Shown here: positions 8,405 to 16,274 of the stretch, one piece after another
How positions within the stretch are numbered: the stretch's first letter is position 1
How the letters are laid out: every line of letters begins with the position of its first letter
Source of the DNA: Flavobacterium sp. AG291
Lineage (GTDB): Bacteria; Bacteroidota; Bacteroidia; Flavobacteriales; Flavobacteriaceae
Assembly: GCF_003350375.1 (NCBI RefSeq)
Contig: NZ_QQAR01000002.1
Span: 1 to 64,000, forward strand
Length of the DNA: 64,000 nt
Reading direction: 5' to 3'
Translations under genes and position numbers: made by a program
The notes under the pieces: model-generated
The model's database searches: none
What the model was told of the DNA's origin: nothing
The model's input: the letters and a program-made list of their open reading frames with translations, nothing else

Positions 8405-8689
8405 TTAGTTTTCGATATTTTTGAAATACTTATATTCAATATAAAATGTTCCGAAGGGTATAACTGAAGCCAGGCAAATAATTAAGTACTTGCTTAATGA
8501 CCACTTCAGCTCAGATTTAAGCATACTGGCAATGATGATGTATACAATAAATAAAAGTCCGTGAGCCATACCTACCACGCGAACATACTCTGGCATGTCC
8601 CATACATATTTTAATGGCATGGCAATAAATAATAAAGCTAAAAGAGAAACACCCTCCAGGGTGGCAACGATTTTAAATAAGCGAGTCAT
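8405..8689 (-). CDS. DUF3817 small membrane protein
   Basis: A 94-residue integral membrane protein with three hydrophobic segments (about residues 7-26, 40-60, 68-85). The pattern 'EGVSLLALLFIAMPLKY' followed by 'GMAHGLLF' is typical of DUF3817 (YdzA-like) proteins of unknown function. Precedes the MscS-like gene in the same transcription unit and has its own promoter motif upstream. Confidence 0.82.
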   Translation of the reverse strand: MTRLFKIVATLEGVSLLALLFIAMPLKYVWDMPEYVRVVGMAHGLLFIVYIIIASMLKSELKWSLSKYLIICLASVIPFGTFYIEYKYFKNIEN

Positions 8690-8714
8690 ACTTGGGAGAT
8701 TAATGGTAATAGTG

Positions 8715-8741
8715 CAAATGTAGGGTATAGACTTTAGTCAA
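8715..8741 (-). promoter_or_regulatory. Promoter of DUF3817-mscS unit
   Basis: On the minus strand, TACATTTG (8715-8722) matches TAnnTTTG; a TTG at 8739-8741 lies 16 bases upstream and is a plausible -33 element. The -7 element is 26 bases before the start codon. Confidence 0.5.
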
Positions 8742-8775
8742 AAAAACAAATAACAGGCGAAATATTGTTAAAACA

Positions 8776-8806
8776 TAAAAAAAGCTGTTTGAAAACAAAC
8801 AGCTTT
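8776..8806 (-). terminator. Rho-independent terminator
   Basis: Perfect 11-base-pair hairpin (AAAGCTGTTTG / CAAACAGCTTT, loop AAAA) at 8781-8806. On the minus strand it is followed by a T-run at 8783-8777. It ends the 123-residue protein gene that stops at 8832. Confidence 0.85.
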
Positions 8807-8831
8807 AAATTATATAACCAATTAATAGAGA

Positions 8832-9203
8832 TTAAAATGCAAGGAATGCTTTGTTGTATTCTCTAAGATCCAGAAGATTATTCTTTTTAGTCAAATCACT
8901 GAAAAGTGAAATAAGGTATTCAAGGCTTTCAAGGTTGTTTTCGTTACCGTTTACAGCATCAGTTACCAATTCTGTTTCCTCGTCTACAGGCTCATCATCA
9001 GGAATAGGAATAAGAAAAGCTCCGTTAGCCTCAAGGTGCTCATAAGTAAGACGTAGTGCCTTAGTAAGTACCGGGTTTTGCTCTTCAAGGGAATATTCGC
9101 GTAATTTTTTCAGATCGGCAATTAATGTTTCTGCATCGAAGCCTTTCTTAAAAAGGTCCAACTGTATTTTGTTGATCAGTTTTTGTGCACTCGGATTTTC
9201 CAC
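8832..9203 (-). CDS. Conserved hypothetical protein, acidic
   Basis: A 123-residue soluble, acidic, mainly helical protein. I recognise no catalytic motif. The N-terminal half is amphipathic helix ('LINKIQLDLFKKGFDAETL'), the centre holds a very acidic loop 'PDDEPVDEETE', and the C-terminus is Leu-rich. It has a good promoter and a strong terminator of its own, so it is an expressed single gene. It is divergent from the DUF6155-like gene, the two promoters sitting back to back. Confidence 0.75.
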   Translation of the reverse strand: MENPSAQKLINKIQLDLFKKGFDAETLIADLKKLREYSLEEQNPVLTKALRLTYEHLEANGAFLIPIPDDEPVDEETELVTDAVNGNENNLESLEYLISLFSDLTKKNNLLDLREYNKAFLAF

Positions 9204-9243
9204 AGTAAAAGTTATTTAGTTTTGACTTTGTTTAAAAGGATTG

Positions 9244-9272
9244 CAAAAATACTACTTTATCTAGTTTTTCAA
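9244..9272 (-). promoter_or_regulatory. Promoter of acidic hypothetical gene
   Basis: Minus-strand TATTTTTG (9244-9251) with TTG at 9270-9272, spacing 18 bases. Both elements match the Flavobacterium-type consensus TTG-N17-23-TAnnTTTG. Confidence 0.65.
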
Positions 9273-9291
9273 TACTCTTTTTCAGATTTTA

Positions 9292-9322
9292 TTGCTTGTA
9301 GCAAAATTAAGGCTTATTTTTG
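9292..9322 (+). promoter_or_regulatory. Promoter of DUF6155-like gene, possibly leaderless
   Basis: TTG at 9292-9294 and TATTTTTG at 9315-9322, spacing 20 bases. The -7 element ends six bases before the ATG at 9329, so transcription probably begins at the start codon itself. Confidence 0.65.
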
Positions 9323-9328
9323 AGAACC

Positions 9329-9841
9329 ATGAGTAAACGCGACCTAAAAAAGTACCTGGCATCATTGCCAAAAGAAGAATTGGAAGATCAAATGCTTTCA
9401 TTGTATGAAAAGTTTAGTGAAGTAAAAACGTATTACGATTTTATATTCAACCCTAAAGAAGATAAGCTCGAACAGGAAGCTAAGATCAAGATTGCTAATG
9501 AATACTTTCCGGTAAAAGGAAAGCGTCCGAAGTTACGCCGCTCTACAGCACAAAAATATATAAAGCATTTTTTGACGATAGGGGTAGACCCTTATGTTGT
9601 AGCTGATGTAATGCTTTATAATATAGAAATTGCGCAAACATATTCTGAAAGGAAAGAATTCAGTTCTTCCACATTTTATAAGAGTATATTTAATTCGTAC
9701 AAGCAGGCTGTTGAATACGTGGCAGCAAATGGTATGAACGATAATTTTATGGGGCGTATCAAAAAGATACTGGATGAAGCTTTCAGGCAACGTTGGGAAA
9801 ACCGAAAGGAGTTTGAAAGGGTTTGGGATAACTTTGAATAA
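9329..9841 (+). CDS. DUF6155-like protein
   Basis: A 170-residue soluble, basic and helical protein. The opening 'MSKRDLKKYLASLPKEELE' and 'FSEVKTYYDFIFNP' match what I recall of DUF6155, a family of unknown role in Bacteroidota. The ATG at 9329 is preferred to the TTG at 9320 because the latter lies in the promoter. It converges on endonuclease V with no gap. Confidence 0.72.
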   Translation: MSKRDLKKYLASLPKEELEDQMLSLYEKFSEVKTYYDFIFNPKEDKLEQEAKIKIANEYFPVKGKRPKLRRSTAQKYIKHFLTIGVDPYVVADVMLYNIEIAQTYSERKEFSSSTFYKSIFNSYKQAVEYVAANGMNDNFMGRIKKILDEAFRQRWENRKEFERVWDNFE

Positions 9842-10558
9842 TTAAAACCCTGAAAATAAATCGGGTTGTATATCAGTTATATGAAAGCCTTCTTTTAATT
9901 TTCCAACTCTGAATAAGTTTACTTTTTCATGAGCAAGACGTGTAGGTTCTGGTATTCTGTGTTTCAGTATGCATGGTTTCATGAATTTTAAACTGTCCTC
10001 AACAGATACTTTGTGTCCGGGAGAAATATAGACCGGCTTTACATTGTCTTTTGTGCGTACGGCATAGCCTAAATGTTCATTTTGGCTAATAATAGGGCTG
10101 GTGCTGAATTTCTCTAGTCCCAAAGGGCTATAGTTTCCATATAGCATATTTTTTGCACAGCCAATAGTGGGGTGATTGGTTAAAACCCCAAAGTGTGAAG
10201 CAATACCCATACGCCTTGGATGTGTAACACCCTGTCCGTCCAGTATCATAAGGTCAGGCTTTTCAGGTAGTTGTTCCCATGCCTGTAATAGGGCTGGAAC
10301 TTCACGAAATCCAAGATAGCCGGGTACATAAGGGAAAGTGGTTTTAGCTAAAACAAGCGAATAGGATAGTAACTTCATTTCAGGATAACTCAAAACTACA
10401 ATGCCGGCATAAACTACATCAGTATCTTTATTATGAGAAATGTCACCACCGGCTATCGTTGTGATATTTTCGATATCAGTTACCAAAGAAACCTTGTTTC
10501 TTAAGTAATTCTGTATCTCGGTGGCTTCGGTTATTGAAGTGGAATCGTAGTTGTACAT
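9842..10558 (-). CDS. nfi: Endonuclease V
   Basis: A 238-residue endonuclease V, which nicks DNA (or RNA) one base 3' of deaminated purines such as inosine. The first metal-binding Asp lies in GGDISH, the family motif 'YVPGYLGFREVPALL' follows, and the DGQG motif with 'HPRRMGIASHFG' carries the second Asp and a conserved His. Slightly longer than the E. coli enzyme (about 223 residues). Single gene with its own promoter motif. Confidence 0.92.
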   Translation of the reverse strand: MYNYDSTSITEATEIQNYLRNKVSLVTDIENITTIAGGDISHNKDTDVVYAGIVVLSYPEMKLLSYSLVLAKTTFPYVPGYLGFREVPALLQAWEQLPEKPDLMILDGQGVTHPRRMGIASHFGVLTNHPTIGCAKNMLYGNYSPLGLEKFSTSPIISQNEHLGYAVRTKDNVKPVYISPGHKVSVEDSLKFMKPCILKHRIPEPTRLAHEKVNLFRVGKLKEGFHITDIQPDLFSGF

Positions 10559-10576
10559 AGTTATTTTCCTTCAAAT

Positions 10577-10584
10577 CAAATTTA
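10577..10584 (-). promoter_or_regulatory. Promoter -7 element (TAAATTTG) of nfi
   Basis: Exact TAnnTTTG match on the minus strand 18 bases before the nfi start. No clear TTG -33 element. Confidence 0.4.
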
Positions 10585-10691
10585 CTTATTAAAGCATTGA
10601 TTTGCTGATGGCTATTCATAATGTTTCATTAAATTTTGTTTAAGTTCTCAGAATTATGATTTTCTATGCAGATAAATGTGCTTAAATACCA

Positions 10692-10699
10692 TATTTTTG
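10692..10699 (+). promoter_or_regulatory. Promoter -7 element (TATTTTTG) of SF2 helicase
   Basis: Exact TAnnTTTG match 17 bases before the ATG at 10717. It falls inside the longer reading frame from 10666 and supports the shorter start. Confidence 0.45.
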
Positions 10700-10716
10700 G
10701 GAATTATCATACCTAC

Positions 10717-12240
10717 ATGGAAAGAGAAGAAAATGTCGAGGACAGGAAAGAGCTGTACCACTATCAGAAAGACGATATAGATGCTATATTTGAGAAGTTT
10801 GAGGGCAAACCAAATAACTTCCATCTTTTATACCAGCTTCCTACGGGAGGTGGCAAAACTGTCATATTTTCTGAAATCGCCCGTCGCTATATTGAAAAAT
10901 ACCAGCGTAAGGTACTTGTGCTTACACACAGGATAGAGCTAAGTAAGCAAACTTCACAAATGCTTAAAAGTTTTGGGGTTAAGAATACCATTATTGATAG
11001 TAATGTAAAGGACCTGCCCGAAAACAATGATTATTCCTGTTATGTGGCGATGGTTGAAACCCTTAATAATCGTCTTAAGGATAAAAAATTCCACATGGAT
11101 TATGTGGGATTGGTAATTGTAGACGAAGCGCATTATAACTCATTTCGAAAACTATTCACTTACTTTAAGAATTCACTTTTTTTGGGGGTAACAGCTACTC
11201 CTTTGAGTTCTAATATAGAACTTCCAATGTATGAGACGTATAGTGAATTAATTGTTGGCGAGCCAATTCAGTCACTAATCAACAAAGGATTTTTGGCTAA
11301 TGCTCAAATGTTTGGTTATGATGTTGAGCTTACCTCGCTTAAGCTCGGAATAAACGGAGACTATACAGTTAGTTCTTCTGATGAGCTGTATTCGCGTACG
11401 GCTATGCAGGATTTGCTATTACAATCTTACGTATCGCGTGCCCAGGGAAAAAAGACATTGATATTTAATAATGGTATAAACACTTCGCTCTATGTTTATG
11501 AAACCTTTAGAGCTGCCGGTTTACCTATTAAACACCTTGATAATAAAACACCGGAAATGGAACGTAAAAAGATACTTTCGTGGTTTAAAAAAACTCCGGA
11601 TGCCATTCTTACTTCTGTTTCAATCCTTACTACTGGATTTGACGAGCCTACAGTAGAAGCAATTATATTAAACAGGGCGACCAGATCTTTAACGCTGTAT
11701 TTTCAGATGATCGGTCGCGGTTCACGTAAACTGCCTCATAAAGATATATTCACGGTAATTGACCTTGGAAATAATGCGCAGCGTTTTGGCTTATGGAGTG
11801 ATCCGGTTGACTGGCAATATATATTCAGGCATCCCGAACAATTCCTTGAAAACATAAGAACAGATGCTGAGATAGAGAGTTATCATACGTATAGTATGCC
11901 TGACGAAGTAAGAGAAAAGTTTGCCAAAAGCACGGATATATCTTTTGATGTTGAAGAAGAATTTCGTCTTGCTGCGGAACAAAGGCATAAACCAAAAGCG
12001 GTCATTGATAAATCAATACACCAGCATGCTATTATGTGTATTGAGAATGCTGATTCAGTCCCTGAGGCCAGAAAACTTGCCCGGCTTTTAGACCCGGATA
12101 TTGAATACCGTGTGAAGCAATATGCCAAACTATTAGCTAAGACAACAAAAAATTACAGAGAGTGGCTGATAGAAGATTACAAAAACAGGCTGGGTGTAAT
12201 GATAGGTAGTATGTTTTATAAATACCATTCTGATGAATAA
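10717..12240 (+). CDS. DEAD/DEAH-box superfamily II helicase
   Basis: A 507-residue SF2 helicase of the RadD/restriction-helicase-like type. Motif I PTGGGKT, motif II DEAH, motif III TATP, and motif VI 'QMIGRGSRKLPHK' are all present, and the two RecA-like domains span about residues 15-360. The C-terminal 140 residues hold no recognisable domain. RadD-like proteins act in double-strand-break processing, which would fit the neighbouring endonuclease V, but the specific role is inferred. The longer TTG/ATG-started frame from 10666 overlaps the promoter. Confidence 0.88.
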   Translation: MEREENVEDRKELYHYQKDDIDAIFEKFEGKPNNFHLLYQLPTGGGKTVIFSEIARRYIEKYQRKVLVLTHRIELSKQTSQMLKSFGVKNTIIDSNVKDLPENNDYSCYVAMVETLNNRLKDKKFHMDYVGLVIVDEAHYNSFRKLFTYFKNSLFLGVTATPLSSNIELPMYETYSELIVGEPIQSLINKGFLANAQMFGYDVELTSLKLGINGDYTVSSSDELYSRTAMQDLLLQSYVSRAQGKKTLIFNNGINTSLYVYETFRAAGLPIKHLDNKTPEMERKKILSWFKKTPDAILTSVSILTTGFDEPTVEAIILNRATRSLTLYFQMIGRGSRKLPHKDIFTVIDLGNNAQRFGLWSDPVDWQYIFRHPEQFLENIRTDAEIESYHTYSMPDEVREKFAKSTDISFDVEEEFRLAAEQRHKPKAVIDKSIHQHAIMCIENADSVPEARKLARLLDPDIEYRVKQYAKLLAKTTKNYREWLIEDYKNRLGVMIGSMFYKYHSDE

Positions 12241-12431
12241 CTAAAAAGTTATCCTCAGGTGAATTTTATCGTAAATCTGTTATTGACAGCAGTAAAATAC
12301 CGATTCGCCGAAAAAACTTGCAGCATAAAGAAATTGGCTTTAATTTAATACAATCTTATACTGTTATTACATTTTTAGTAAGTAACTTTAGAATATCCAA
12401 AAGAGCTACACCACATTAAAACATTATATAT

Positions 12432-12626
12432 ATGGAACGTATTATTATACATACTGAAAATGCAAACGAATATAATGCGCTTTCTTATGAAAAAGCGACT
12501 GCTCAATTTATGGCTGAAAAAGAACAAAATCAGGAAGTATCATGTAGCTTATTGCTTACTAACCTTTTAAGGAACAATCTGATGCTCTTAAAATTCAATG
12601 AGATAAGCACCATATTATTACTTTAA
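12432..12626 (+). CDS. Small hypothetical protein
   Basis: A 64-residue reading frame beginning MERIIIHTENANEY. I recognise no family. The first half looks like a small soluble protein of the 'antitoxin or stress peptide' kind, while the last 20 residues are rich in Leu, Asn and Ile. It is followed after ten bases by the acidic 123-residue gene and may be cotranscribed. An imperfect -7 element (TAACTTTA, 12383-12390) lies 42 bases upstream. It may be a degraded or frameshifted gene. Confidence 0.4.
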   Translation: MERIIIHTENANEYNALSYEKATAQFMAEKEQNQEVSCSLLLTNLLRNNLMLLKFNEISTILLL

Positions 12627-12636
12627 ATAAAATATC

Positions 12637-13008
12637 ATGGAAAATCATCAAAAAAACAGAGATAATAAAAAAGAGGTTGGAAATTTACCATCAGGTTCTG
12701 AAAAGAATGATCTTAATAAAAATCATCCTGTTGATGGAGTTGAGGAAACCGACAAATATCTCGCTATGGAGCAACAAGGAGTAACCTATACTCCTGAAGG
12801 TGACCCCACAATAAATTCAGACCAGATGGATTTTACTTCAGAAAGCAGAAAAAGAAAATGGAATGATCTGGGAGGCAACAGTAGAAATTCTGAAGCATTT
12901 AACCAGGATGATTACTTGCTTGATGACAATATAGATCTTGATGAAGATCAAAATAAATCCATATCAAGTGATGATGAGGATTTTGAAGAGACAAATGAAC
13001 GCTATTAA
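12637..13008 (+). CDS. Acidic, disordered hypothetical protein
   Basis: A 123-residue very hydrophilic protein with almost no hydrophobic segments, rich in Asp, Glu, Asn and Ser. The C-terminal 40 residues are nearly all acidic or polar ('DDNIDLDEDQNKSISSDD'). It is predicted to be intrinsically disordered. The central patch 'YLAMEQQGVTYTPEGDPTI' is the most structured-looking part and may be the conserved core. A strong terminator follows, so it ends a transcript. Function unknown. Confidence 0.65.
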   Translation: MENHQKNRDNKKEVGNLPSGSEKNDLNKNHPVDGVEETDKYLAMEQQGVTYTPEGDPTINSDQMDFTSESRKRKWNDLGGNSRNSEAFNQDDYLLDDNIDLDEDQNKSISSDDEDFEETNERY

Positions 13009-13023
13009 CGATATATTTTTTAG

Positions 13024-13057
13024 ATCCCCAATATATTTATATTGGGGATTTTTTTAT
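13024..13057 (+). terminator. Rho-independent terminator
   Basis: Perfect 12-base-pair hairpin ATCCCCAATATA / TATATTGGGGAT with a two-base loop, followed by a run of T to 13057. Ends the acidic-protein transcript. Confidence 0.85.
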
Positions 13058-13361
13058 TTGAGTTAATATTTTTAGTGGCATTGCATGGTTGTATCAAGAA
13101 AAATATTAACATTTTGTGTTTTTGTCTATTACTTGTCTATGCCAAATATTTCTTTTTTCAGGCTTTCAGGGCTAAGTTTGTATAACAATTTTACAATAAC
13201 TGATTTGTTAAAATAGTTTAGACACGCCCCCGAATACCTATTATTATATTTGATTATTGCAGCTGCATTTATTGCAGCTGCTTTTTTTATAATATTTTAT
13301 CAGTAATAGATTCATATATTTTTTCGCTGGGAATTTACAGGTAATTATAAATGTGCGAAGT
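13058..13361. other. Gene-free stretch with hairpins
   Basis: No supported gene lies between 13009 and 13392. The stretch holds a 12-base inverted repeat (GTTAATATTTTT at 13062-13073, its complement at 13099-13110) and, at 13259-13288, two copies of the self-complementary GCAGCTGC separated by seven bases and followed by seven T, which reads as a plus-strand terminator. A TATATTTG promoter-like octamer (13245-13252) lies just before this hairpin. Whether a short RNA is made here cannot be decided by eye. Confidence 0.5.
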
Positions 13362-13386
13362 AAAAATCCCCTCATTTGAGGGGATT
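13362..13386 (-). terminator. Terminator of the aromatic operon
   Basis: Perfect 10-base-pair hairpin AATCCCCTCA / TGAGGGGATT with a two-base loop, seven bases after the stop of the last operon gene on the minus strand, followed there by TTTTT. Confidence 0.75.
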
Positions 13387-13392
13387 GAGATA

Positions 13393-14148
13393 TTAATATT
13401 TTCCACTTAATAGAGCACCACCCATTGGCACCTTAGTGTCAAGCCCGAGTTTTTTAAGCATTTCGTATGTAGTACACACTGCTGCAGAAGTAACAGGTAT
13501 ACCTATTTCTTTTTCGATTGCGTCGATTGCTTCAAGTGAAGGCATTTGTACACAGGCTGAAACTACAAGTACATCTACACCTTCAAGATTTAAACGTTTA
13601 TAGATATCAAGCAGGTTCATTGGATCCTGAGCAGCAACTTCAAGATTATCAGCTATTTCAAGTGCTATTGAATCAACTACTTCAAATCCCTGATGTTCGA
13701 TATAATCAACTACAAGTTGAGTAAGTGGTTTCATATAAGGTGTAATAACAGCTACTTTTTTAGCTCCTAACACATTAAGCCCATTAATCAGCGCGCCGGC
13801 ACTGGTAACAATAGGAGCAGGGGCATCGTTCTTTACTGTTTCTTCGTAAAGATTGGTTTCCGATACACAGTGGTAACCACGTCCCATACTCATAATAGCT
13901 ACAAGACAGGCATAACCCATAACGTCTACACGAGCATCGGAAAGTTCCTGAGCACATTTAAGGCTCTGTGCATCCATTGCTTCAAGCTCTTCCTTAGTTA
14001 CTTTTTTCATTCTCATTCGGCTTGAATGGAATGTAAAACGTTCAGGTGAAATGGTTTCACGCGAACGTAGTAATGCAGGTATTTCGGTTTCCATAGTAAC
14101 GTTTGAACTAGGTACTATCTGGCCGATTCTATATGTTTTCTTAGTCAT
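13393..14148 (-). CDS. Maleate cis-trans isomerase
   Basis: A 251-residue Asp/Glu racemase-superfamily enzyme that converts maleate to fumarate without cofactor. The two catalytic cysteines are Cys81 in 'GYACLVAIMSMG' and Cys199 in 'VSACVQMPS'; the N-terminus 'IGQIVPSSNVTMETEIPA' is characteristic of the maleate isomerases of nicotinate degradation (NicE type). It is the last gene of the aromatic operon and would turn the maleate released by ring-fission product hydrolysis into the citric-acid-cycle intermediate fumarate. The gap to the upstream gene is 11 bases. Confidence 0.92.
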   Translation of the reverse strand: MTKKTYRIGQIVPSSNVTMETEIPALLRSRETISPERFTFHSSRMRMKKVTKEELEAMDAQSLKCAQELSDARVDVMGYACLVAIMSMGRGYHCVSETNLYEETVKNDAPAPIVTSAGALINGLNVLGAKKVAVITPYMKPLTQLVVDYIEHQGFEVVDSIALEIADNLEVAAQDPMNLLDIYKRLNLEGVDVLVVSACVQMPSLEAIDAIEKEIGIPVTSAAVCTTYEMLKKLGLDTKVPMGGALLSGKY

Positions 14149-14159
14149 TTTATTATTTA

Positions 14160-15077
14160 TTAAACCTCTTCAGAGTCTACAACGGTATTTCTTAATGTTC
14201 CTATTCCTTCAACAGTAGCCTCAACTACGTCGCCGGGCCACATAAATTCCTGTGGACTCCGACCTGCTCCAACACCGGCAGGAGTGCCTGTAGCAATGAT
14301 ATCAGCTGTGTCAAGAGTAAATACTGTACTTAAATCATGTATCAGGTCATTGATATTGAACAGCATGAATTTAGTATTCGAATTCTGTTTTTCTACACCA
14401 TTTACAGTAAGACGAAGGTTAAGGTTGTGCGGGTCTGCAATTTCATCACGTGTAACCAATACCGGTCCCATAGGGGCAAAGGTATCCTGACCTTTAGAAA
14501 CAATCCATTGTCCTGCACGACGACAGTCACGGGCACTGATGTCGTTTATAACTGTGTAGCCATATACGTGATCCATCGCATTTTCTCTGGAAATGTTTTT
14601 TCCTCCTTTACCAATAATTACCCCAAGCTCAACTTCCCAGTCAAGTTGTTTGGTAATCTTTTGGTTGTGGATGATATTAGTATCAGGTCCGGTAACCGCA
14701 GTAGTGGGCTTAGAGAAGATTACAGGCTCCTGTGGTAATTCTTTTGAAGTGTCAAGCGTACGGGCTGATTCAGCAACGTGTTCTGTGTAATTAAGTCCAA
14801 TACCAAAGATGTTTTTACGAGGTCTTGGTATTGGTGCTAATAATGTAGCGTTGGCTAATGGGATAGAACATTCTTCCAGTTCTTCTTTTGTCGCTGTATT
14901 AATTAGGCGAACGGCATGGTTAATCCCATCAATACCTAAGTCGATAAAGTCAAGCATATTATCAGGTAGCAGACTTTGTTTGATATGCCCCAGTTTCTCC
15001 GCGTCAATAATCATCTGCTCTTCAATAAAGCCTAAACGGGCAGGGGTATGGTTTATTCTGTAAGTAACTAATTTCAT
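14160..15077 (-). CDS. FAH-family hydrolase (maleylpyruvate or fumarylpyruvate hydrolase-like)
   Basis: A 305-residue fumarylacetoacetate-hydrolase-fold protein. The metal-binding Glu residues lie in 'DWEVELGVIIG' and the Asp in 'VYGYTVINDISARDC'; 'KGQDTFAPMGPVL' completes the active site region. In this operon it should split the gentisate-type ring-cleavage product into pyruvate and a four-carbon acid. No glutathione-dependent maleylpyruvate isomerase is present, and a maleate isomerase follows, so I infer direct hydrolysis of the cis product to pyruvate plus maleate. Substrate is otherwise not readable. Confidence 0.88.
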   Translation of the reverse strand: MKLVTYRINHTPARLGFIEEQMIIDAEKLGHIKQSLLPDNMLDFIDLGIDGINHAVRLINTATKEELEECSIPLANATLLAPIPRPRKNIFGIGLNYTEHVAESARTLDTSKELPQEPVIFSKPTTAVTGPDTNIIHNQKITKQLDWEVELGVIIGKGGKNISRENAMDHVYGYTVINDISARDCRRAGQWIVSKGQDTFAPMGPVLVTRDEIADPHNLNLRLTVNGVEKQNSNTKFMLFNINDLIHDLSTVFTLDTADIIATGTPAGVGAGRSPQEFMWPGDVVEATVEGIGTLRNTVVDSEEV

Positions 15078-15105
15078 TATTTACGTTTGTTGTATTTATT
15101 CTGTA

Positions 15106-16212
15106 TTAATCTATTTTTTGGTAACCATCCGGATGTTCTTTCTCCTGGTATAATCCTAATGACTGGATAACAGGCAGATCATTAAAAGAGAAAAGACAAG
15201 CGTCTTCAGTTTCAGAAAGATTTACGTGCTCATGATATGCCCATGAAGGCACGCAGAAAATATCACGTTCTTTCCAGTCAAATCGTTTACCGTTGATAAT
15301 TGAGTAACCATGGCCTTTGGCGCACTGGTATACAAAAGATCCGGTATGTTTATGGGCTTTGGTATGTTCACCGGCTCTTAGTAGCTGTATGGATGCTCCC
15401 ATGGTTTGCATTACATGACCTCCGGTTACTGGATTGGTATAATGCATTAGAATACCGTCAAAAGGAGAACCATCATTTACTTTTGCAGCCTCTAATAATG
15501 CAGGGTATACTTTTTTCCATGAATATTTAAAAAGAGGAGAGTAGGGTTTATTCCAGGCAATATCAGCCGGAACTATACCTGCACTGCTACCATAAGTCAT
15601 CGGTAAATGATTTACAGGTGCAACCAATGGTTGTTTACCATCATAAACAGCATAATCGTTGGCTTCCAGCGCATTTACAAGAGGAATATCAAGCCCATCC
15701 TGCCAAATACATGTTTTACCGCCTTCTTCAACGCCGTGCTCATGCCAGGTGCTGTTAGGTGTAATAACAAAGTCATTAACCTCAAGCATGATCTTGTTGC
15801 CATCAACAACGGTATAGCCGCCTTCTCCTTCCATAATAAAACGAAGTGCAGAAGCTTTATGCCTATGGGCAGATGTGCTTTCACCCGGGCGCGTTACCTG
15901 AATTCCGGTATATAACCAACCTACAGCAGCGCTAACGTCTTTACGTTTGTCGTTTACAAGGTAAACCACACGGCGACCTGCCTGTTCAGGTGTAACCAGT
16001 TCGGATGATTTAAGAACAAGTTCTCTTAGATTCTCATATTTCCAAAGCATGGGTACTGATGAAGATCGAGGTTCCCATGGTTCAATATCGTTAGCTACAG
16101 TCCAGAGTGCTCCTGCACCAAGGCCTTCAAGCTCTTTATAATAGGCTTCCAGTTCAGGAGTGTCCTGAACACGGGCACGGCCTAATACACTATCGTCATA
16201 TTTTGTTTCCAT
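15106..16212 (-). CDS. Gentisate 1,2-dioxygenase-like bicupin
   Basis: A 368-residue iron(II) ring-cleavage dioxygenase with two cupin domains. The N-terminal cupin (about residues 90-190) has the metal motif with His116 and His118 in 'SAHRHKASALRFIMEGEG' and His157/His159 in 'STWHEHG'. The C-terminal cupin (about 260-350) repeats the pattern ('KAHKHTGSFVYQ', 'WAYHEHV'). Gentisate 1,2-dioxygenases, 1-hydroxy-2-naphthoate dioxygenases and 5-hydroxyanthranilate-type dioxygenases share this architecture. It opens the ring between the carboxyl-bearing carbon and its hydroxylated or aminated neighbour. The exact substrate depends on the upstream ligase. Confidence 0.88.
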   Translation of the reverse strand: METKYDDSVLGRARVQDTPELEAYYKELEGLGAGALWTVANDIEPWEPRSSSVPMLWKYENLRELVLKSSELVTPEQAGRRVVYLVNDKRKDVSAAVGWLYTGIQVTRPGESTSAHRHKASALRFIMEGEGGYTVVDGNKIMLEVNDFVITPNSTWHEHGVEEGGKTCIWQDGLDIPLVNALEANDYAVYDGKQPLVAPVNHLPMTYGSSAGIVPADIAWNKPYSPLFKYSWKKVYPALLEAAKVNDGSPFDGILMHYTNPVTGGHVMQTMGASIQLLRAGEHTKAHKHTGSFVYQCAKGHGYSIINGKRFDWKERDIFCVPSWAYHEHVNLSETEDACLFSFNDLPVIQSLGLYQEKEHPDGYQKID

Positions 16213-16274
16213 ACCTTCCTGTTTTAGGTTGTCTTGGTTTCTTTTCTTTTTTATAATTCCCTTGTCGTAAGGAA

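Noticed and set aside
13393..14148. Aspartate or glutamate racemase
   Set aside because: The active-site contexts YACLVAIM and SACVQMPS are those of maleate isomerases.
14160..15077. Fumarylacetoacetase of tyrosine breakdown
   Set aside because: The length (305) and neighbours (gentisate-type dioxygenase, maleate isomerase) fit the gentisate-type branch of the family, and no homogentisate dioxygenase is present.
15106..16212. Mannose-6-phosphate isomerase-type cupin
   Set aside because: The two-cupin HxH...HEH pattern and operon context fit ring-cleavage dioxygenases instead.
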